Shown here: piece by piece, positions 37,635 to 47,261 of the stretch | How positions within the stretch are numbered: position 1 is the stretch's first letter | Layout of the letters: every line of letters starts with the position of its first letter | NCBI RefSeq assembly: GCF_013371465.1 | Contig: NZ_JABWDU010000001.1 | Coordinates: 609,695 to 673,694 of the forward strand | DNA length: 64,000 nt | Direction of reading: 5' to 3' | From: Ensifer oleiphilus | Lineage (GTDB): Bacteria > Pseudomonadota > Alphaproteobacteria > Rhizobiales > Rhizobiaceae | The notes under the pieces: generated by a model | The model's input: the letters and a program-made list of their open reading frames with translations, nothing else | Told to the model about the DNA's origin: nothing | Databases searched by the model: none | Translations under genes and position numbers: made by a program

Positions 37635-40160
37635 ATGTTCATCGATAGAATTCTTGCCCGTTTCAAGATCCAGACGAAGGTCCTTTTCTTCATTCTGCCT
37701 TTCGTCGTCAGCATCTGTGCCGTCGGCATTACCGGCCTTTATGCGTCCGGCCTGCTTCAGGGCCGGATGGAGATTTCAAACAGTGTTCTGCAGACGCTGA
37801 GCGGGTTCAAGGACGTCTATGCGGGGATGAACAATTTCCTGCACTCGACCACCGAAGAAACGCGCGATGCCTTGCAGGGCAAGATTTCCGCGCAGAAGGA
37901 AATCCTTGCCGACACCGCCGCGCAGGTGGCCGGCCAGAACGGCCAGGACGAATTGACGGCCGCGATCGCCGCAACCAACGACATCGAAGCCCGCATCGAC
38001 GGGCTGTGGAAGCTGCATGTCGGCGAGCAGGAAATGCGCGCCGCGATGATGGCGAACCTCGATGCCCTGCTGGTCGAGCGCGCCAAGATCAACGATGAAT
38101 CGAACCGGCTGCAATATGCCGTGCGCAAGAACGAGAACGCCGCCAAGACCATGCTGCGCGAAGCCGAAAAGCTGATGCGCGCCAGCCGCTTCTTCAATGA
38201 GTTCGGCACCGAAGTCAGCAAGGCGACTACGATCGAGGACAAGCTCAAGGCGGTCAAGGAACGGTTCCCTATGATCGGTCGCACCGAGCGCGACATCTTC
38301 CGGCTGCTGCCGAAGGACGAGAAGTCGCTGACCGAGACGATCACCTCCGCATCGAGCGAGATCGGCGCACTTCTGAAGGCGCCCGCCGGTCCGGAAACGC
38401 TTGCCGGCATCTCGAAATACGTCGACCGCTTCCGCACTGCGAGCTTCCGTCTTGAAGCCGCGTCGGTCGGCAAGATGCGCGATGCGACACGGATCTTCGC
38501 CGAGCTTGACCAGTTGATCGTCAGCACAGAATCCGTTCTGACAGCCACACGCCGGCTTTCAAGCTCGATCACCGATATCCAGATCTCCGCGGCGACCTTC
38601 ATGGGCACGACGACGGAAAGCAACCGACAGAAGCTGCTCGACAAGTTCCTGGCGGTTCAGCAGAACATGGCGACCCTGCGTGGTGTCGCCAGCGAAGGCG
38701 CGTCTTTCGACGCGATTGCCGATACGCTGATGCCGATCATCACGGTGATGAAGAAGGACGCGGCATCGCTGGTCGAAATCACCGTGAAGCGGACGGCCGA
38801 TTTCGATGCTGCCGGCCAGTCGATCAACCAGATCTGGAGCGATCTGACCGGTTTTGCCGAACAGCAGAAGGTTGCCGCAGGCACCGAGCGCCAGGAAGCA
38901 AACCAGATCTCCGTTGCCGCAACCGTTGCAGGCGTCGTCATTGCGCTGCTTGCCGGCATTGCCTTGACGCTGACGCTGAAGAAGCCGATCGGCCAGATCA
39001 CTGCCGCCATGCGTCGCCTGGCGGACGGTCGCCTGGATACGTCGATTGACGGCGATGCCCGTCAGGACGAGATCGGCGACATGGCTCGCGCCCTCGGCGT
39101 CTTCAAGGAAAATGCGCTCTCGAAGGTGCGCATCGAGGCCGAAAGCGAAGAACAGCGCGCCCGCGCCGAAGTTGAGCGGACCCGCAACGATGCCGAAAAG
39201 CGCGAACTCGACCGTCAGATCGACCTTGCCGTCAGCGAACTGGCCGCCGGCCTTGGCCGTCTGGCACAGGGCGACCTGTCGCGCCAGATCGACGTCCCGT
39301 TCCATGGCCGTCTCGAGCAGTTGCGCACCGACTTCAACGGCTCGCTGATCCGCCTGCAGGACACGTTGGCGCAGATCCGCGGCAATGCACAGGCGATCCA
39401 GCAGAGTGGCGCCGACATGCACCACGCTGCCGATTCGCTGTCGAAGCGGACGGAAGCCCAAGCTGCCTCGCTCGAAGAGACGGCGGCTGCGGTCGACCAG
39501 ATCACCGTGACGGTTCGCTCTTCCGCAGAGCGTGCGAACGAAGCCAACGTTGCCGTGACGCAGACCAAGAAGAGCGCCGACAGCTCGGCAACCGTCGTCA
39601 CCAATGCGATCGCCGCCATGGGCCGCATCGAAGAGGCGTCACGCCAGATCGAGCAGATCATCGAGGTCATCGACGACATCGCCTTCCAGACCAACCTCCT
39701 GGCACTAAACGCGGGCATCGAGGCAGCGCGCGCTGGCGAAGCCGGCAAGGGCTTCGCGGTGGTGGCGCAGGAAGTGCGCGAACTGGCGCAACGCTCGGCC
39801 GAGGCGGCCCGCGAAATCAAGGGCCTCATTAACAAATCGACCGACGAGGTCAATTCCGGTTCGCTGCTGGTCAAGGAGACCGGCGCGGTGCTGGCCTCGA
39901 TCAGCGCCCAGATCGTCACCGTCAGCCAGCATGTCGAAATGATCGCGACCGCGAGCCGCGACCAGGCGGTGGCGCTCAACGAGGTCAACGGATCGGTCAA
40001 TCAGATGGACCAGATGACCCAGCAGAACGCCTCTATGGTCGAAGAGGCAACGGCAACGAGCCTGGCGCTATCCAACCAGGCCGACACGCTGATGATGCTG
40101 GTCGAGCAGTTCCGGCTGGAGCCGGAAACAGCCGATATCCACGCTTACCGCGCGGCCTGA
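37635..40160 (+). CDS. Methyl-accepting chemotaxis protein with long helical periplasmic sensor
   Basis: 841 residues from the ATG at 37635 (AAGG 9 nt upstream); an upstream in-frame start is rejected. Membrane helix 1 is at about residues 16-38 and helix 2 at about 425-447, enclosing a ~385-residue, wholly helical periplasmic region. A HAMP domain ('KPIGQITAAMRRLADGRLD') follows. The signalling domain contains the hairpin tip 'IDDIAFQTNLLALNAGIEAA' and adaptation helices. The C-terminus has no CheR-binding pentapeptide. The ligand is unknown. Such a long helical sensor recalls the stacked-bundle type (McpZ-like), but this is from memory. Confidence 0.9.
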   Translation: MFIDRILARFKIQTKVLFFILPFVVSICAVGITGLYASGLLQGRMEISNSVLQTLSGFKDVYAGMNNFLHSTTEETRDALQGKISAQKEILADTAAQVAGQNGQDELTAAIAATNDIEARIDGLWKLHVGEQEMRAAMMANLDALLVERAKINDESNRLQYAVRKNENAAKTMLREAEKLMRASRFFNEFGTEVSKATTIEDKLKAVKERFPMIGRTERDIFRLLPKDEKSLTETITSASSEIGALLKAPAGPETLAGISKYVDRFRTASFRLEAASVGKMRDATRIFAELDQLIVSTESVLTATRRLSSSITDIQISAATFMGTTTESNRQKLLDKFLAVQQNMATLRGVASEGASFDAIADTLMPIITVMKKDAASLVEITVKRTADFDAAGQSINQIWSDLTGFAEQQKVAAGTERQEANQISVAATVAGVVIALLAGIALTLTLKKPIGQITAAMRRLADGRLDTSIDGDARQDEIGDMARALGVFKENALSKVRIEAESEEQRARAEVERTRNDAEKRELDRQIDLAVSELAAGLGRLAQGDLSRQIDVPFHGRLEQLRTDFNGSLIRLQDTLAQIRGNAQAIQQSGADMHHAADSLSKRTEAQAASLEETAAAVDQITVTVRSSAERANEANVAVTQTKKSADSSATVVTNAIAAMGRIEEASRQIEQIIEVIDDIAFQTNLLALNAGIEAARAGEAGKGFAVVAQEVRELAQRSAEAAREIKGLINKSTDEVNSGSLLVKETGAVLASISAQIVTVSQHVEMIATASRDQAVALNEVNGSVNQMDQMTQQNASMVEEATATSLALSNQADTLMMLVEQFRLEPETADIHAYRAA

Positions 40161-40189
40161 TCGCTCAGCACCGCAACGGCTTTGTCATC

Positions 40190-40402
40190 CTAGCACTGCA
40201 CCGCGCAACACACCGGTTGCGCGGTGCATTTCGTTTGAACAGTCTCCTCGGTGCGTTCAACCTTTCTGCTAGCCGCAAACGCGGCCATGCAGCTGCGAAG
40301 CATCCTCCGCAACAAGCCGGGCGGCTTTGGGTCGAAATGTTCGTCCCATCGGCGGCTCTTCATCGTCATATCGGCCAGATAGGCCATTGCCAGTGTGTCC
40401 AT
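40190..40402 (-). CDS. Small protein (70 aa), unknown, overlapping a terminator hairpin
   Basis: 70 residues from the ATG at 40402, which has GAGGAG 7 nt upstream. The protein starts 'MDTLAMAYLADMTMKSRRWD' and has a central basic segment 'LLRRMLRSCMAAFAASRK' (about residues 26-44). The last ~13 residues, rich in Cys, are encoded inside a perfect 13-bp hairpin that also ends the chemoreceptor transcript. The good ribosome site and the divergent position beside a LysR gene argue that it is real; I recognise no family. Confidence 0.5.
   Translation of the reverse strand: MDTLAMAYLADMTMKSRRWDEHFDPKPPGLLRRMLRSCMAAFAASRKVERTEETVQTKCTAQPVCCAVQC
40197..40228. terminator. Strong hairpin after chemoreceptor gene
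   Basis: A perfect 13-bp stem TGCACCGCGCAAC / GTTGCGCGGTGCA with a 6-nt loop, followed by TTTCGTTT on the plus strand. It terminates the chemoreceptor gene and overlaps the 3' end of the small minus-strand gene. Confidence 0.8.
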
Positions 40403-40490
40403 GGTGATGCTCCTCATCGAGTGGCATCCTCTCTTTTATGCAGCAAAAGCTGTTTTACATACGCAAGATATCGGCCTATGTTTTTCATCT

Positions 40491-41360
40491 ATGAAAGACA
40501 TGGATTGGGATATCTATCGCTGTTTCATGAGCGTGGCGCGGACCGGCGGCCTGACCGGTGCCGCGCAGGCACTGGGCTTCAGCCCGGCAACCGTCGGCCG
40601 GCGCATGCTCGAGATCGAGGAGCGTACCGGGCGCAGCCTGTTCGTGCGCAGCCAGACCGGCTATCAGCTGACCGGCGACGGGCAATTGCTGTTCGAACAG
40701 CTTGAGGAGATGGAGACTGCCGCCCGCCGCGTAGAGAGCTGGCGACGGGAAGGTGAGGGGGCGGTCGTTCGCATTACCGCGGGAACCTGGGTATCCTGGC
40801 TGCTTGCCGAAAATTTTCCGGCGCTCTGTACCGAGCGTGACGGTTTCAGCCTGGCGATCAATGTTGGAGAGACGCGCGCAAACCTTGCCTATCGCGAGAG
40901 CGATATCGGCATCCGCGCCTTCGAGCCGGAGGAAAGCTATCTGGCCGCCCGCCCGGTGGGCGACGTCGCCTACGCGGCCTATCGGCAGAAGAATGCATTG
41001 CCGGCGTCGAATGGCCGATGGGTCGCCGTCGGCGAGGAGGACGCGATCTCGTCCTATCTGCGTTGGCCGCATGAGCACGCGACCGGTCGCATTGTGGCGA
41101 CGGTGACGCGGCCTCGCTCCCTGCTCGACCTTGCGCGCGCGGGTGCCGGCTGCGCAGTGCTGCCCTGTTTCGTCGGCGACCTCGATCCGCTGCTGGAGCG
41201 GACGGGCGAGGAGATCCCAGCGCTTCGGCATCGTCAGTGGATCGTCATGAACAACGAGGATCGCCACCGCCAGGAGATCCGCACCGTCGTCGATCGAATG
41301 ACAAAGCTGCTGAAAAGTCACGCCGACATCTTCGCCGGGAAACGCCCGCGCCGCAGTTGA
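40491..41360 (+). CDS. LysR-family transcriptional regulator
   Basis: 289 residues from the ATG at 40491 (ATG at 40500 is an alternative; neither has a strong ribosome site). The N-terminal winged HTH is clear: 'TGGLTGAAQALGFSPATVGR' (about residues 17-36), then 'RMLEIEERTGRSLFVRSQTG'. The remaining part is a substrate-binding effector domain with the lysR-typical 'ITAGTWVSWLLAENFP' opening. A CAGC-AAAA-GCTG inverted repeat at 40441-40452 upstream may be its own operator. Divergent from the small gene at 40190-40402, a possible target. Confidence 0.85.
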   Translation: MKDMDWDIYRCFMSVARTGGLTGAAQALGFSPATVGRRMLEIEERTGRSLFVRSQTGYQLTGDGQLLFEQLEEMETAARRVESWRREGEGAVVRITAGTWVSWLLAENFPALCTERDGFSLAINVGETRANLAYRESDIGIRAFEPEESYLAARPVGDVAYAAYRQKNALPASNGRWVAVGEEDAISSYLRWPHEHATGRIVATVTRPRSLLDLARAGAGCAVLPCFVGDLDPLLERTGEEIPALRHRQWIVMNNEDRHRQEIRTVVDRMTKLLKSHADIFAGKRPRRS

Positions 41361-41365
41361 CGCGG

Positions 41366-42472
41366 TCAGCGCATCAACAGGCTGACGAGCGCTGCCTGCG
41401 AGTTCACTTCGGTCTTGGTATAGATGCTCTTCAGCTGCGTGCGGATGGTCTCGTAGCTGACGCCATTGGCCTGGGCCATCTCGCGGAGCGACAGGCCGGC
41501 CGCGAGGCCCGACGCGATGCGAACTTCCGCGGGCGTCAGACCGTGAATGTCCCTGAGATGCTCCCTTCGTTCCGCAGGCAGAAGCGATGTCGCCGGCTCG
41601 ATCAGAACCGCGACTGTTGGTCCGCTCAGAAGTTCAACGAAGATATCGGAGCGCAGTCGCACCAGTGTGATGCGATAGGCCGCGCCATCTGTGGCCCTGA
41701 CGAGGGAGACATGCGGCTCCGCATGCGTATTGACCCGCAAGGACAACAATTCGAGAGCGGCTGCCGATCCCGCGCTCGGCAGCGTCACACGCCCACCGGG
41801 CGAAATCCGAAGAGGTGCATTGTTGGAGATCATCCGCTCGGCGCTCTCGTTCATAGAGCGGATCCGGAGATTTTCGGTGACATAGATCACGCCGACGCCG
41901 ACGCTATCGAGCAAATCCCGGCCCTCGCCATGCCCTGATGCCATCATGTCGCGCTTGCGCAGGAGGTCGAAGGCCCGTTTCAAATGCGGCGCCAGGTACG
42001 TATATTGCTCAGCGGCCCGCTGGTTGAGGTCTGCGTCTGTGGAGGAGGTGCAGGTCGAGAGCATGAAGGTTCGGGTCGCGCTTCTGATGATCGTCACGCC
42101 GACGCTGGTCTCGCATCCGGTCTGTCGCTTCAGCCAGTCGTTATAGAATTCGGATTTGATTAGCTCGCCGCGCGCGACGATCTGCTCCCCGCAGATGCCC
42201 TGGCCTGCAGGCACGAGCATCGCCTTTGGGATCCAGGGATTGACCGCGGCAAAGTGCTGGTTGAACTGCTCGATATCCTTGGCGTCGAACCCGGAGACGG
42301 AAGGCACATAGCTGCGGGGTGTTGCCAGATCGTGATAGTGCAGCGCTGATCGGCCGTTGGGCAGCGTATTGGCCAGCCGATCGAGAAAGTCCTGCCAGCT
42401 GCATTCGCCGAAGGCGGCGCCGTAGATCAGGTCAGTCAGCTCTTCCGTTCCGGAATGTCCCGGCTGCAACAT
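41366..42472 (-). CDS. LuxR-type HTH transcriptional regulator
   Basis: 368 residues from the ATG at 42472 (GCGGGGG upstream); a TTG 18 nt further upstream is less likely. The C-terminal ~60 residues form a LuxR/FixJ-type HTH: 'LTPAEVRIASGLAAGLSLRE' then 'VSYETIRTQLKSIYTKT'. The N-terminal ~300 residues show no receiver or obvious autoinducer domain; a PAS-like middle part is possible. It is convergent with the LysR gene, with 5 bp between the stops. Its target is not evident. Confidence 0.82.
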   Translation of the reverse strand: MLQPGHSGTEELTDLIYGAAFGECSWQDFLDRLANTLPNGRSALHYHDLATPRSYVPSVSGFDAKDIEQFNQHFAAVNPWIPKAMLVPAGQGICGEQIVARGELIKSEFYNDWLKRQTGCETSVGVTIIRSATRTFMLSTCTSSTDADLNQRAAEQYTYLAPHLKRAFDLLRKRDMMASGHGEGRDLLDSVGVGVIYVTENLRIRSMNESAERMISNNAPLRISPGGRVTLPSAGSAAALELLSLRVNTHAEPHVSLVRATDGAAYRITLVRLRSDIFVELLSGPTVAVLIEPATSLLPAERREHLRDIHGLTPAEVRIASGLAAGLSLREMAQANGVSYETIRTQLKSIYTKTEVNSQAALVSLLMR

Positions 42473-42709
42473 GCGTGCCCCCGCTCGCAATAGTCGAAGC
42501 TAATATAGGCGAGGCTCGCATTGGAAGCAACTTGAAATGGTATTTTGCGGGGCAGACCGGAGGGTGAGAAGCGAACAGCCGACATTACTGCCGGCTTGTT
42601 CCCGTTAAAGGTGTATTCGTTGGGCGTGCTACGCGTATGGCCGGCCCTACGCCCGGACCGGCCGTGCACAGAGACGCGATGAACGCGATCGTTGCCGCAA
42701 GCGCCATCA

Positions 42710-42949
42710 TCACGCCCGTCCCTGGGTGACGATGACGGGGATCAGCAGGTCGCCCCAGTTGCCTTCGCCGCCGTGGTGGCGGGCGGAGCGCACGAGCTCG
42801 ACCGAGACGCCGGCGTCGACGGCTTTCATGACCGCCTGGTTGAGGCGGTGCAGGTCGTTGGCGACCATGCGGATCGCGGCTTGCTGGTCCGGGGTCATGG
42901 CCGAAGACTGTTCCTCGGCCCGTTCCTTGACGCGTGTCTGAACTGTCAT
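42710..42949 (-). CDS. Small conserved-looking protein downstream of aceA
   Basis: 79 residues from the ATG at 42949, which has AAGGAG 7 nt upstream; a longer in-frame start lacks one. It is Arg/Gln/Ala-rich and helical in its first half ('MTVQTRVKERAEEQSSAMTP' through 'ANDLHRLNQAVMKAVDAG') and ends 'WGDLLIPVIVTQGRA'. No cysteines or membrane segment. It lies 82 bp after aceA in the same direction and is probably co-transcribed with it. Function unknown. Confidence 0.65.
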   Translation of the reverse strand: MTVQTRVKERAEEQSSAMTPDQQAAIRMVANDLHRLNQAVMKAVDAGVSVELVRSARHHGGEGNWGDLLIPVIVTQGRA

Positions 42950-43031
42950 TGGAGTTCTCCTTGGTGTCGGCGGTTTCTGTAGGGTTGCGCGGGGAGCGCG
43001 GCGGGCAGGGATTGCCACGCTCCCCGGTCCT

Positions 43032-44321
<1,290 letters not shown>

Positions 44322-44388
44322 TACTTCCTCCTGCTGGAACTCATTCACCATTCGACTTTTGTCGTATGGCTCTTCTATCTCCGAGTTG

Positions 44389-44510
44389 ATGTGACAGTTT
44401 TTACATTGCGTTGCGCAATAGAGCCATCAGAATTGCGATAGTCGCTGTTTCAAAAGGGTTATCTTGTCTTGTGTTTGACAATCGCCTGCAGTAAATTTGT
44501 AAATTATGTA
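44389..44510. promoter_or_regulatory. aceA/regulator intergenic control region
   Basis: AT-rich zone in the 228-bp divergent gap. It holds TTTGTAAA at 44496-44503 within AAATTTGTAAATT, and a related GTTTTTACATTG near 44397-44408. Such TTTG(C/T)AAA-like elements resemble the boxes bound by RamB-type regulators, which are related to the divergent gene product. Inference. Confidence 0.4.
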
Positions 44511-44549
44511 AAGCTTCAACCGGCGTCAGGATTGTAAAGGTAGTGACAA

Positions 44550-45959
44550 ATGGCTGAGAACAAGATCTTTGCCGGGCCACGCGTCCGCCGCATCCGCAAC
44601 GGATTGTCGCTGACGCAGACGGCCATGGCGGAAGCGCTTGGCATCTCGCCGTCCTACCTCAATCTGATCGAGCGCAATCAACGGCCTCTCACCGTCCAAC
44701 TGCTGCTGAAGCTCGCGTCCGTCTACAAGGTTGATCTCGAGGAGTTGCAGGGCGAAACGGGTGGCGGACTGGCGCAATTGCGCGAGGTTTTTGCCGATCC
44801 TCTGTTGGCGGCAGAGTTGCCGGGCGATCAGGAGTTGATCGAAGTTGCCGAGGCGGCGCCTAATGCGGCCGGCGGCGTCGTCAAGCTCTACCGCGCCTAC
44901 CGCGAGCAGGCGGCGCGGTTGAAAGACCTTGCTGATCTCCTTGCAGGCCAAGGGCACATGGAGGCGCTGTCGGGCGCGCGCCTGCCGATGGACGAGGTGC
45001 GCGAGACGCTCGAAGCCAGACCCAATCATTTCGCGAGGATCGAGGAGGTGGCCGAGGCGTTTCATGCGGCGCTTTCACCCGGCGACGACCTGATCGGTGC
45101 GCTCAAGGCCTGGCTGAAGAAGGAGCATGGCCTTGTCGTGCGCAATCTGCCGGTTCACGCCATGCCCAATCTGCGCCGCCGCTTCGACCGCCATTCGATG
45201 CGACTGTTCATCTCCGAGCGCCTGTCGCCCCATGACCAACTGCGCGAGATCGCCATGGAGGTCGCCTCGATCGCCTGTCACGAGGCGATCGTTCAGGAGC
45301 TTGAGACGCTGCGTCTGGCGACCGCCGAGGCGCGCCGCATCGGCCGCTTCGAACTCGCCCGCTATGCCGCCCATGCCCTGATGATGCCCTACGGGGCGTT
45401 TCATGCCGCAGCCCTCAGGGCACGATACGATATCGACGTGCTGCGCGCGCGTTTTCAGGTTTCGTTCGAACAGGCCGCAAACCGACTGACGATGCTGCAA
45501 CGGCCGGGGGCTGCCGCTGTTCCTTTTTTCCTGATGGAGATCGACAATGCCGGCCATCGACTGCGTCGTTCCGGCGCATCGGGTTTTCCGCAGGCAAGGT
45601 TCGGCGGCGGCTGTCCGAAGCTCAATATCCATGCGGCTTTCTCGGTGCCGGGGCAGATCCTTGTCGATCGTGTGGAGACGACCGAAGGGCTGGCATTCCT
45701 CACCATGTCGCGCACGCTCGACGGTCCGCAGGCGGGTTTTGAAGAACGGGTTCGCCGCACGGCGCTGTTGATCGGCTGCGAGGCGTCCTTTGCCGATGAC
45801 GTCGTCTATGGGGCGGTACGTTCGCCGGCGATCGCCATCGGAGCGGCCTGTCGCCTCTGCGAGCGGCAGGGTTGTCTTGCGCGCGCCGAGCCGCCCGTGA
45901 CGCGCCCGCTCGGGCTCGACGAGATGGCGACCGGCCTCAGCGTCTTTGATTTTCAATAG
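44550..45959 (+). CDS. XRE-family short-chain-acyl-type regulator (RamB/ScfR-like)
   Basis: 469 residues. N-terminal XRE HTH: 'GPRVRRIRNGLSLTQTAMAE' (about residues 9-28), then 'LGISPSYLNLIERNQRPL'. The middle part resembles an ImmA/IrrE-like segment ('SIACHEAIVQELETLRLA', possible metal-site remnant). The C-terminal ~150 residues are the domain usual in RamB-like regulators, with cysteines in 'CRLCERQGCLARAEP'. Homologues control glyoxylate-cycle and propionate genes in response to short-chain acyl-CoA. The divergent aceA gene is the obvious target. AAAGG lies 10 nt before the ATG. Confidence 0.83.
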   Translation: MAENKIFAGPRVRRIRNGLSLTQTAMAEALGISPSYLNLIERNQRPLTVQLLLKLASVYKVDLEELQGETGGGLAQLREVFADPLLAAELPGDQELIEVAEAAPNAAGGVVKLYRAYREQAARLKDLADLLAGQGHMEALSGARLPMDEVRETLEARPNHFARIEEVAEAFHAALSPGDDLIGALKAWLKKEHGLVVRNLPVHAMPNLRRRFDRHSMRLFISERLSPHDQLREIAMEVASIACHEAIVQELETLRLATAEARRIGRFELARYAAHALMMPYGAFHAAALRARYDIDVLRARFQVSFEQAANRLTMLQRPGAAAVPFFLMEIDNAGHRLRRSGASGFPQARFGGGCPKLNIHAAFSVPGQILVDRVETTEGLAFLTMSRTLDGPQAGFEERVRRTALLIGCEASFADDVVYGAVRSPAIAIGAACRLCERQGCLARAEPPVTRPLGLDEMATGLSVFDFQ

Positions 45960-45971
45960 GGAGCTGGATTT

Positions 45972-46925
45972 TCAGTAGCTGACCGGGTGGTGGCTCGGTA
46001 GCAGTGGTGCGCTGGGCGAAAAGCATTCGGCCGGCAGGCCGGTCGTGTAGCCGTGGGTAATGTGCGCCTTGCCCGCATAGGCCTTGTCGCGCATCAGGAT
46101 CGCATGCAGTTCGGGCAGGTTGTAGAACGGCACCCCGGGATAGAGGTGATGCTCCAGATGGTAGTTGATGTTGTGCGGAGCGAAGAACAGCTTTTCCCAG
46201 GCATGCGGATAAACGGTGCGTGAACTCGTCAGCTCGTCCGAATAGTCCATGTTGCCGAAATGCTCCGCGACGCTGCGCACATAGAGAAACAGGCAGAAGA
46301 CGGTGAAGAATGGCACCAGCCAGTAGAGTGCGAATTCGCGCCAGATGCCGAGAAGGCTGAACAGGGCCGCGGCGGCGACATAGAAGCCGAGGCGCAACAA
46401 CTTGTACCCCCGCGTCGAGCGATCGTTCTTCGACATGCGCTTGGCCATATGCACCATGTCGCGGATCGAGTTGATGGCGACGAGGTAGCCGACGAGCTGC
46501 AGCACGCCGCGCGCGACCTTCTGCGGGAAGGTGAACTGCGCCATGCCGAGCTTGGCCGTCCAGTCCGGATCGTCGTCGGTGTTGGCATGCTGGTGGTGGG
46601 CAATGTGGTTCTGCCTGTAGCCGTCGACGGTTGCCAGCATCGGCCAGGCGAGCAGCAGATCGCTCATCCAGTCGCTGCGCTTGCGGTTTTTGATGATGCG
46701 GTAGTGCGCCGCCTCGTGAACGAGGCAACCGAACGCGTGCATGCGGCCGGCAATCACGACCACGGCCAGAAGGTAGACGAGGATATTGCCGGAGATTTCG
46801 CTGGCGGCGATGGCCGCGGCGATGATCGCCCAATCGACCGCTATCGCCCCGATCGATTTCTGCGGCTCAAGGATCGAAAGGCGCTTCAACTCTCTCGGAT
46901 CGATCCTGCGGTTCCGTCCACTCAT
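45972..46925 (-). CDS. Membrane fatty-acid desaturase
   Basis: 317 residues from the ATG at 46925 (a TTG 63 nt further upstream is an alternative). It is a di-iron, four-helix-type integral membrane desaturase. The three histidine boxes are 'HEAAHYR' (about residues 71-77), 'HIAHHQHAN' (about 108-116) and 'YHLEHHLYPGVPF' (about 249-261). Hydrophobic pairs lie around residues 25-65 and 165-205. It may desaturate membrane acyl chains; the position of the double bond cannot be told. Convergent with the aceA regulator gene, 12 bp apart. Confidence 0.86.
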   Translation of the reverse strand: MSGRNRRIDPRELKRLSILEPQKSIGAIAVDWAIIAAAIAASEISGNILVYLLAVVVIAGRMHAFGCLVHEAAHYRIIKNRKRSDWMSDLLLAWPMLATVDGYRQNHIAHHQHANTDDDPDWTAKLGMAQFTFPQKVARGVLQLVGYLVAINSIRDMVHMAKRMSKNDRSTRGYKLLRLGFYVAAAALFSLLGIWREFALYWLVPFFTVFCLFLYVRSVAEHFGNMDYSDELTSSRTVYPHAWEKLFFAPHNINYHLEHHLYPGVPFYNLPELHAILMRDKAYAGKAHITHGYTTGLPAECFSPSAPLLPSHHPVSY

Positions 46926-47261
46926 GACACTACCCAGACGCTGATACACAACCTGAGGAAAAATCGCATGCCCGTTATGGTTAATCAATCGTAAACACGC
47001 GCCTGTTCCAGCTGGTTGCCGCCATGGTTAACGTCGGTCGCCGGGCCCCGTCGATGGCGGGGATCGCCCTCTTCGCCATAAGTGCCCGATTTTCCTTGGC
47101 TTGCTAAAATGGCAACGGCGAAGAGGTCCGCCTGTTTCCGGCACGAAACCGCTTGAGGTTGTCGAGAAACATGCCTAACTTCGCCCGGGAGCGATCCAGA
47201 ATGGGCCTGGATCCGTGTCACGGGGCGGCCTTGTCCGGACCGATAATAACGAGGGAACTGC
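46926..47261 (+). promoter_or_regulatory. 336-bp divergent region with potF promoter candidate
   Basis: No gene is supported in this gap. A promoter-like pair TTGAGG (47153-47158) and TAACTT (47176-47181), separated by exactly 17 bp, stands about 80 bp before potF. The other half should hold the desaturase promoter, for which I see no clear hexamers. Confidence 0.45.
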
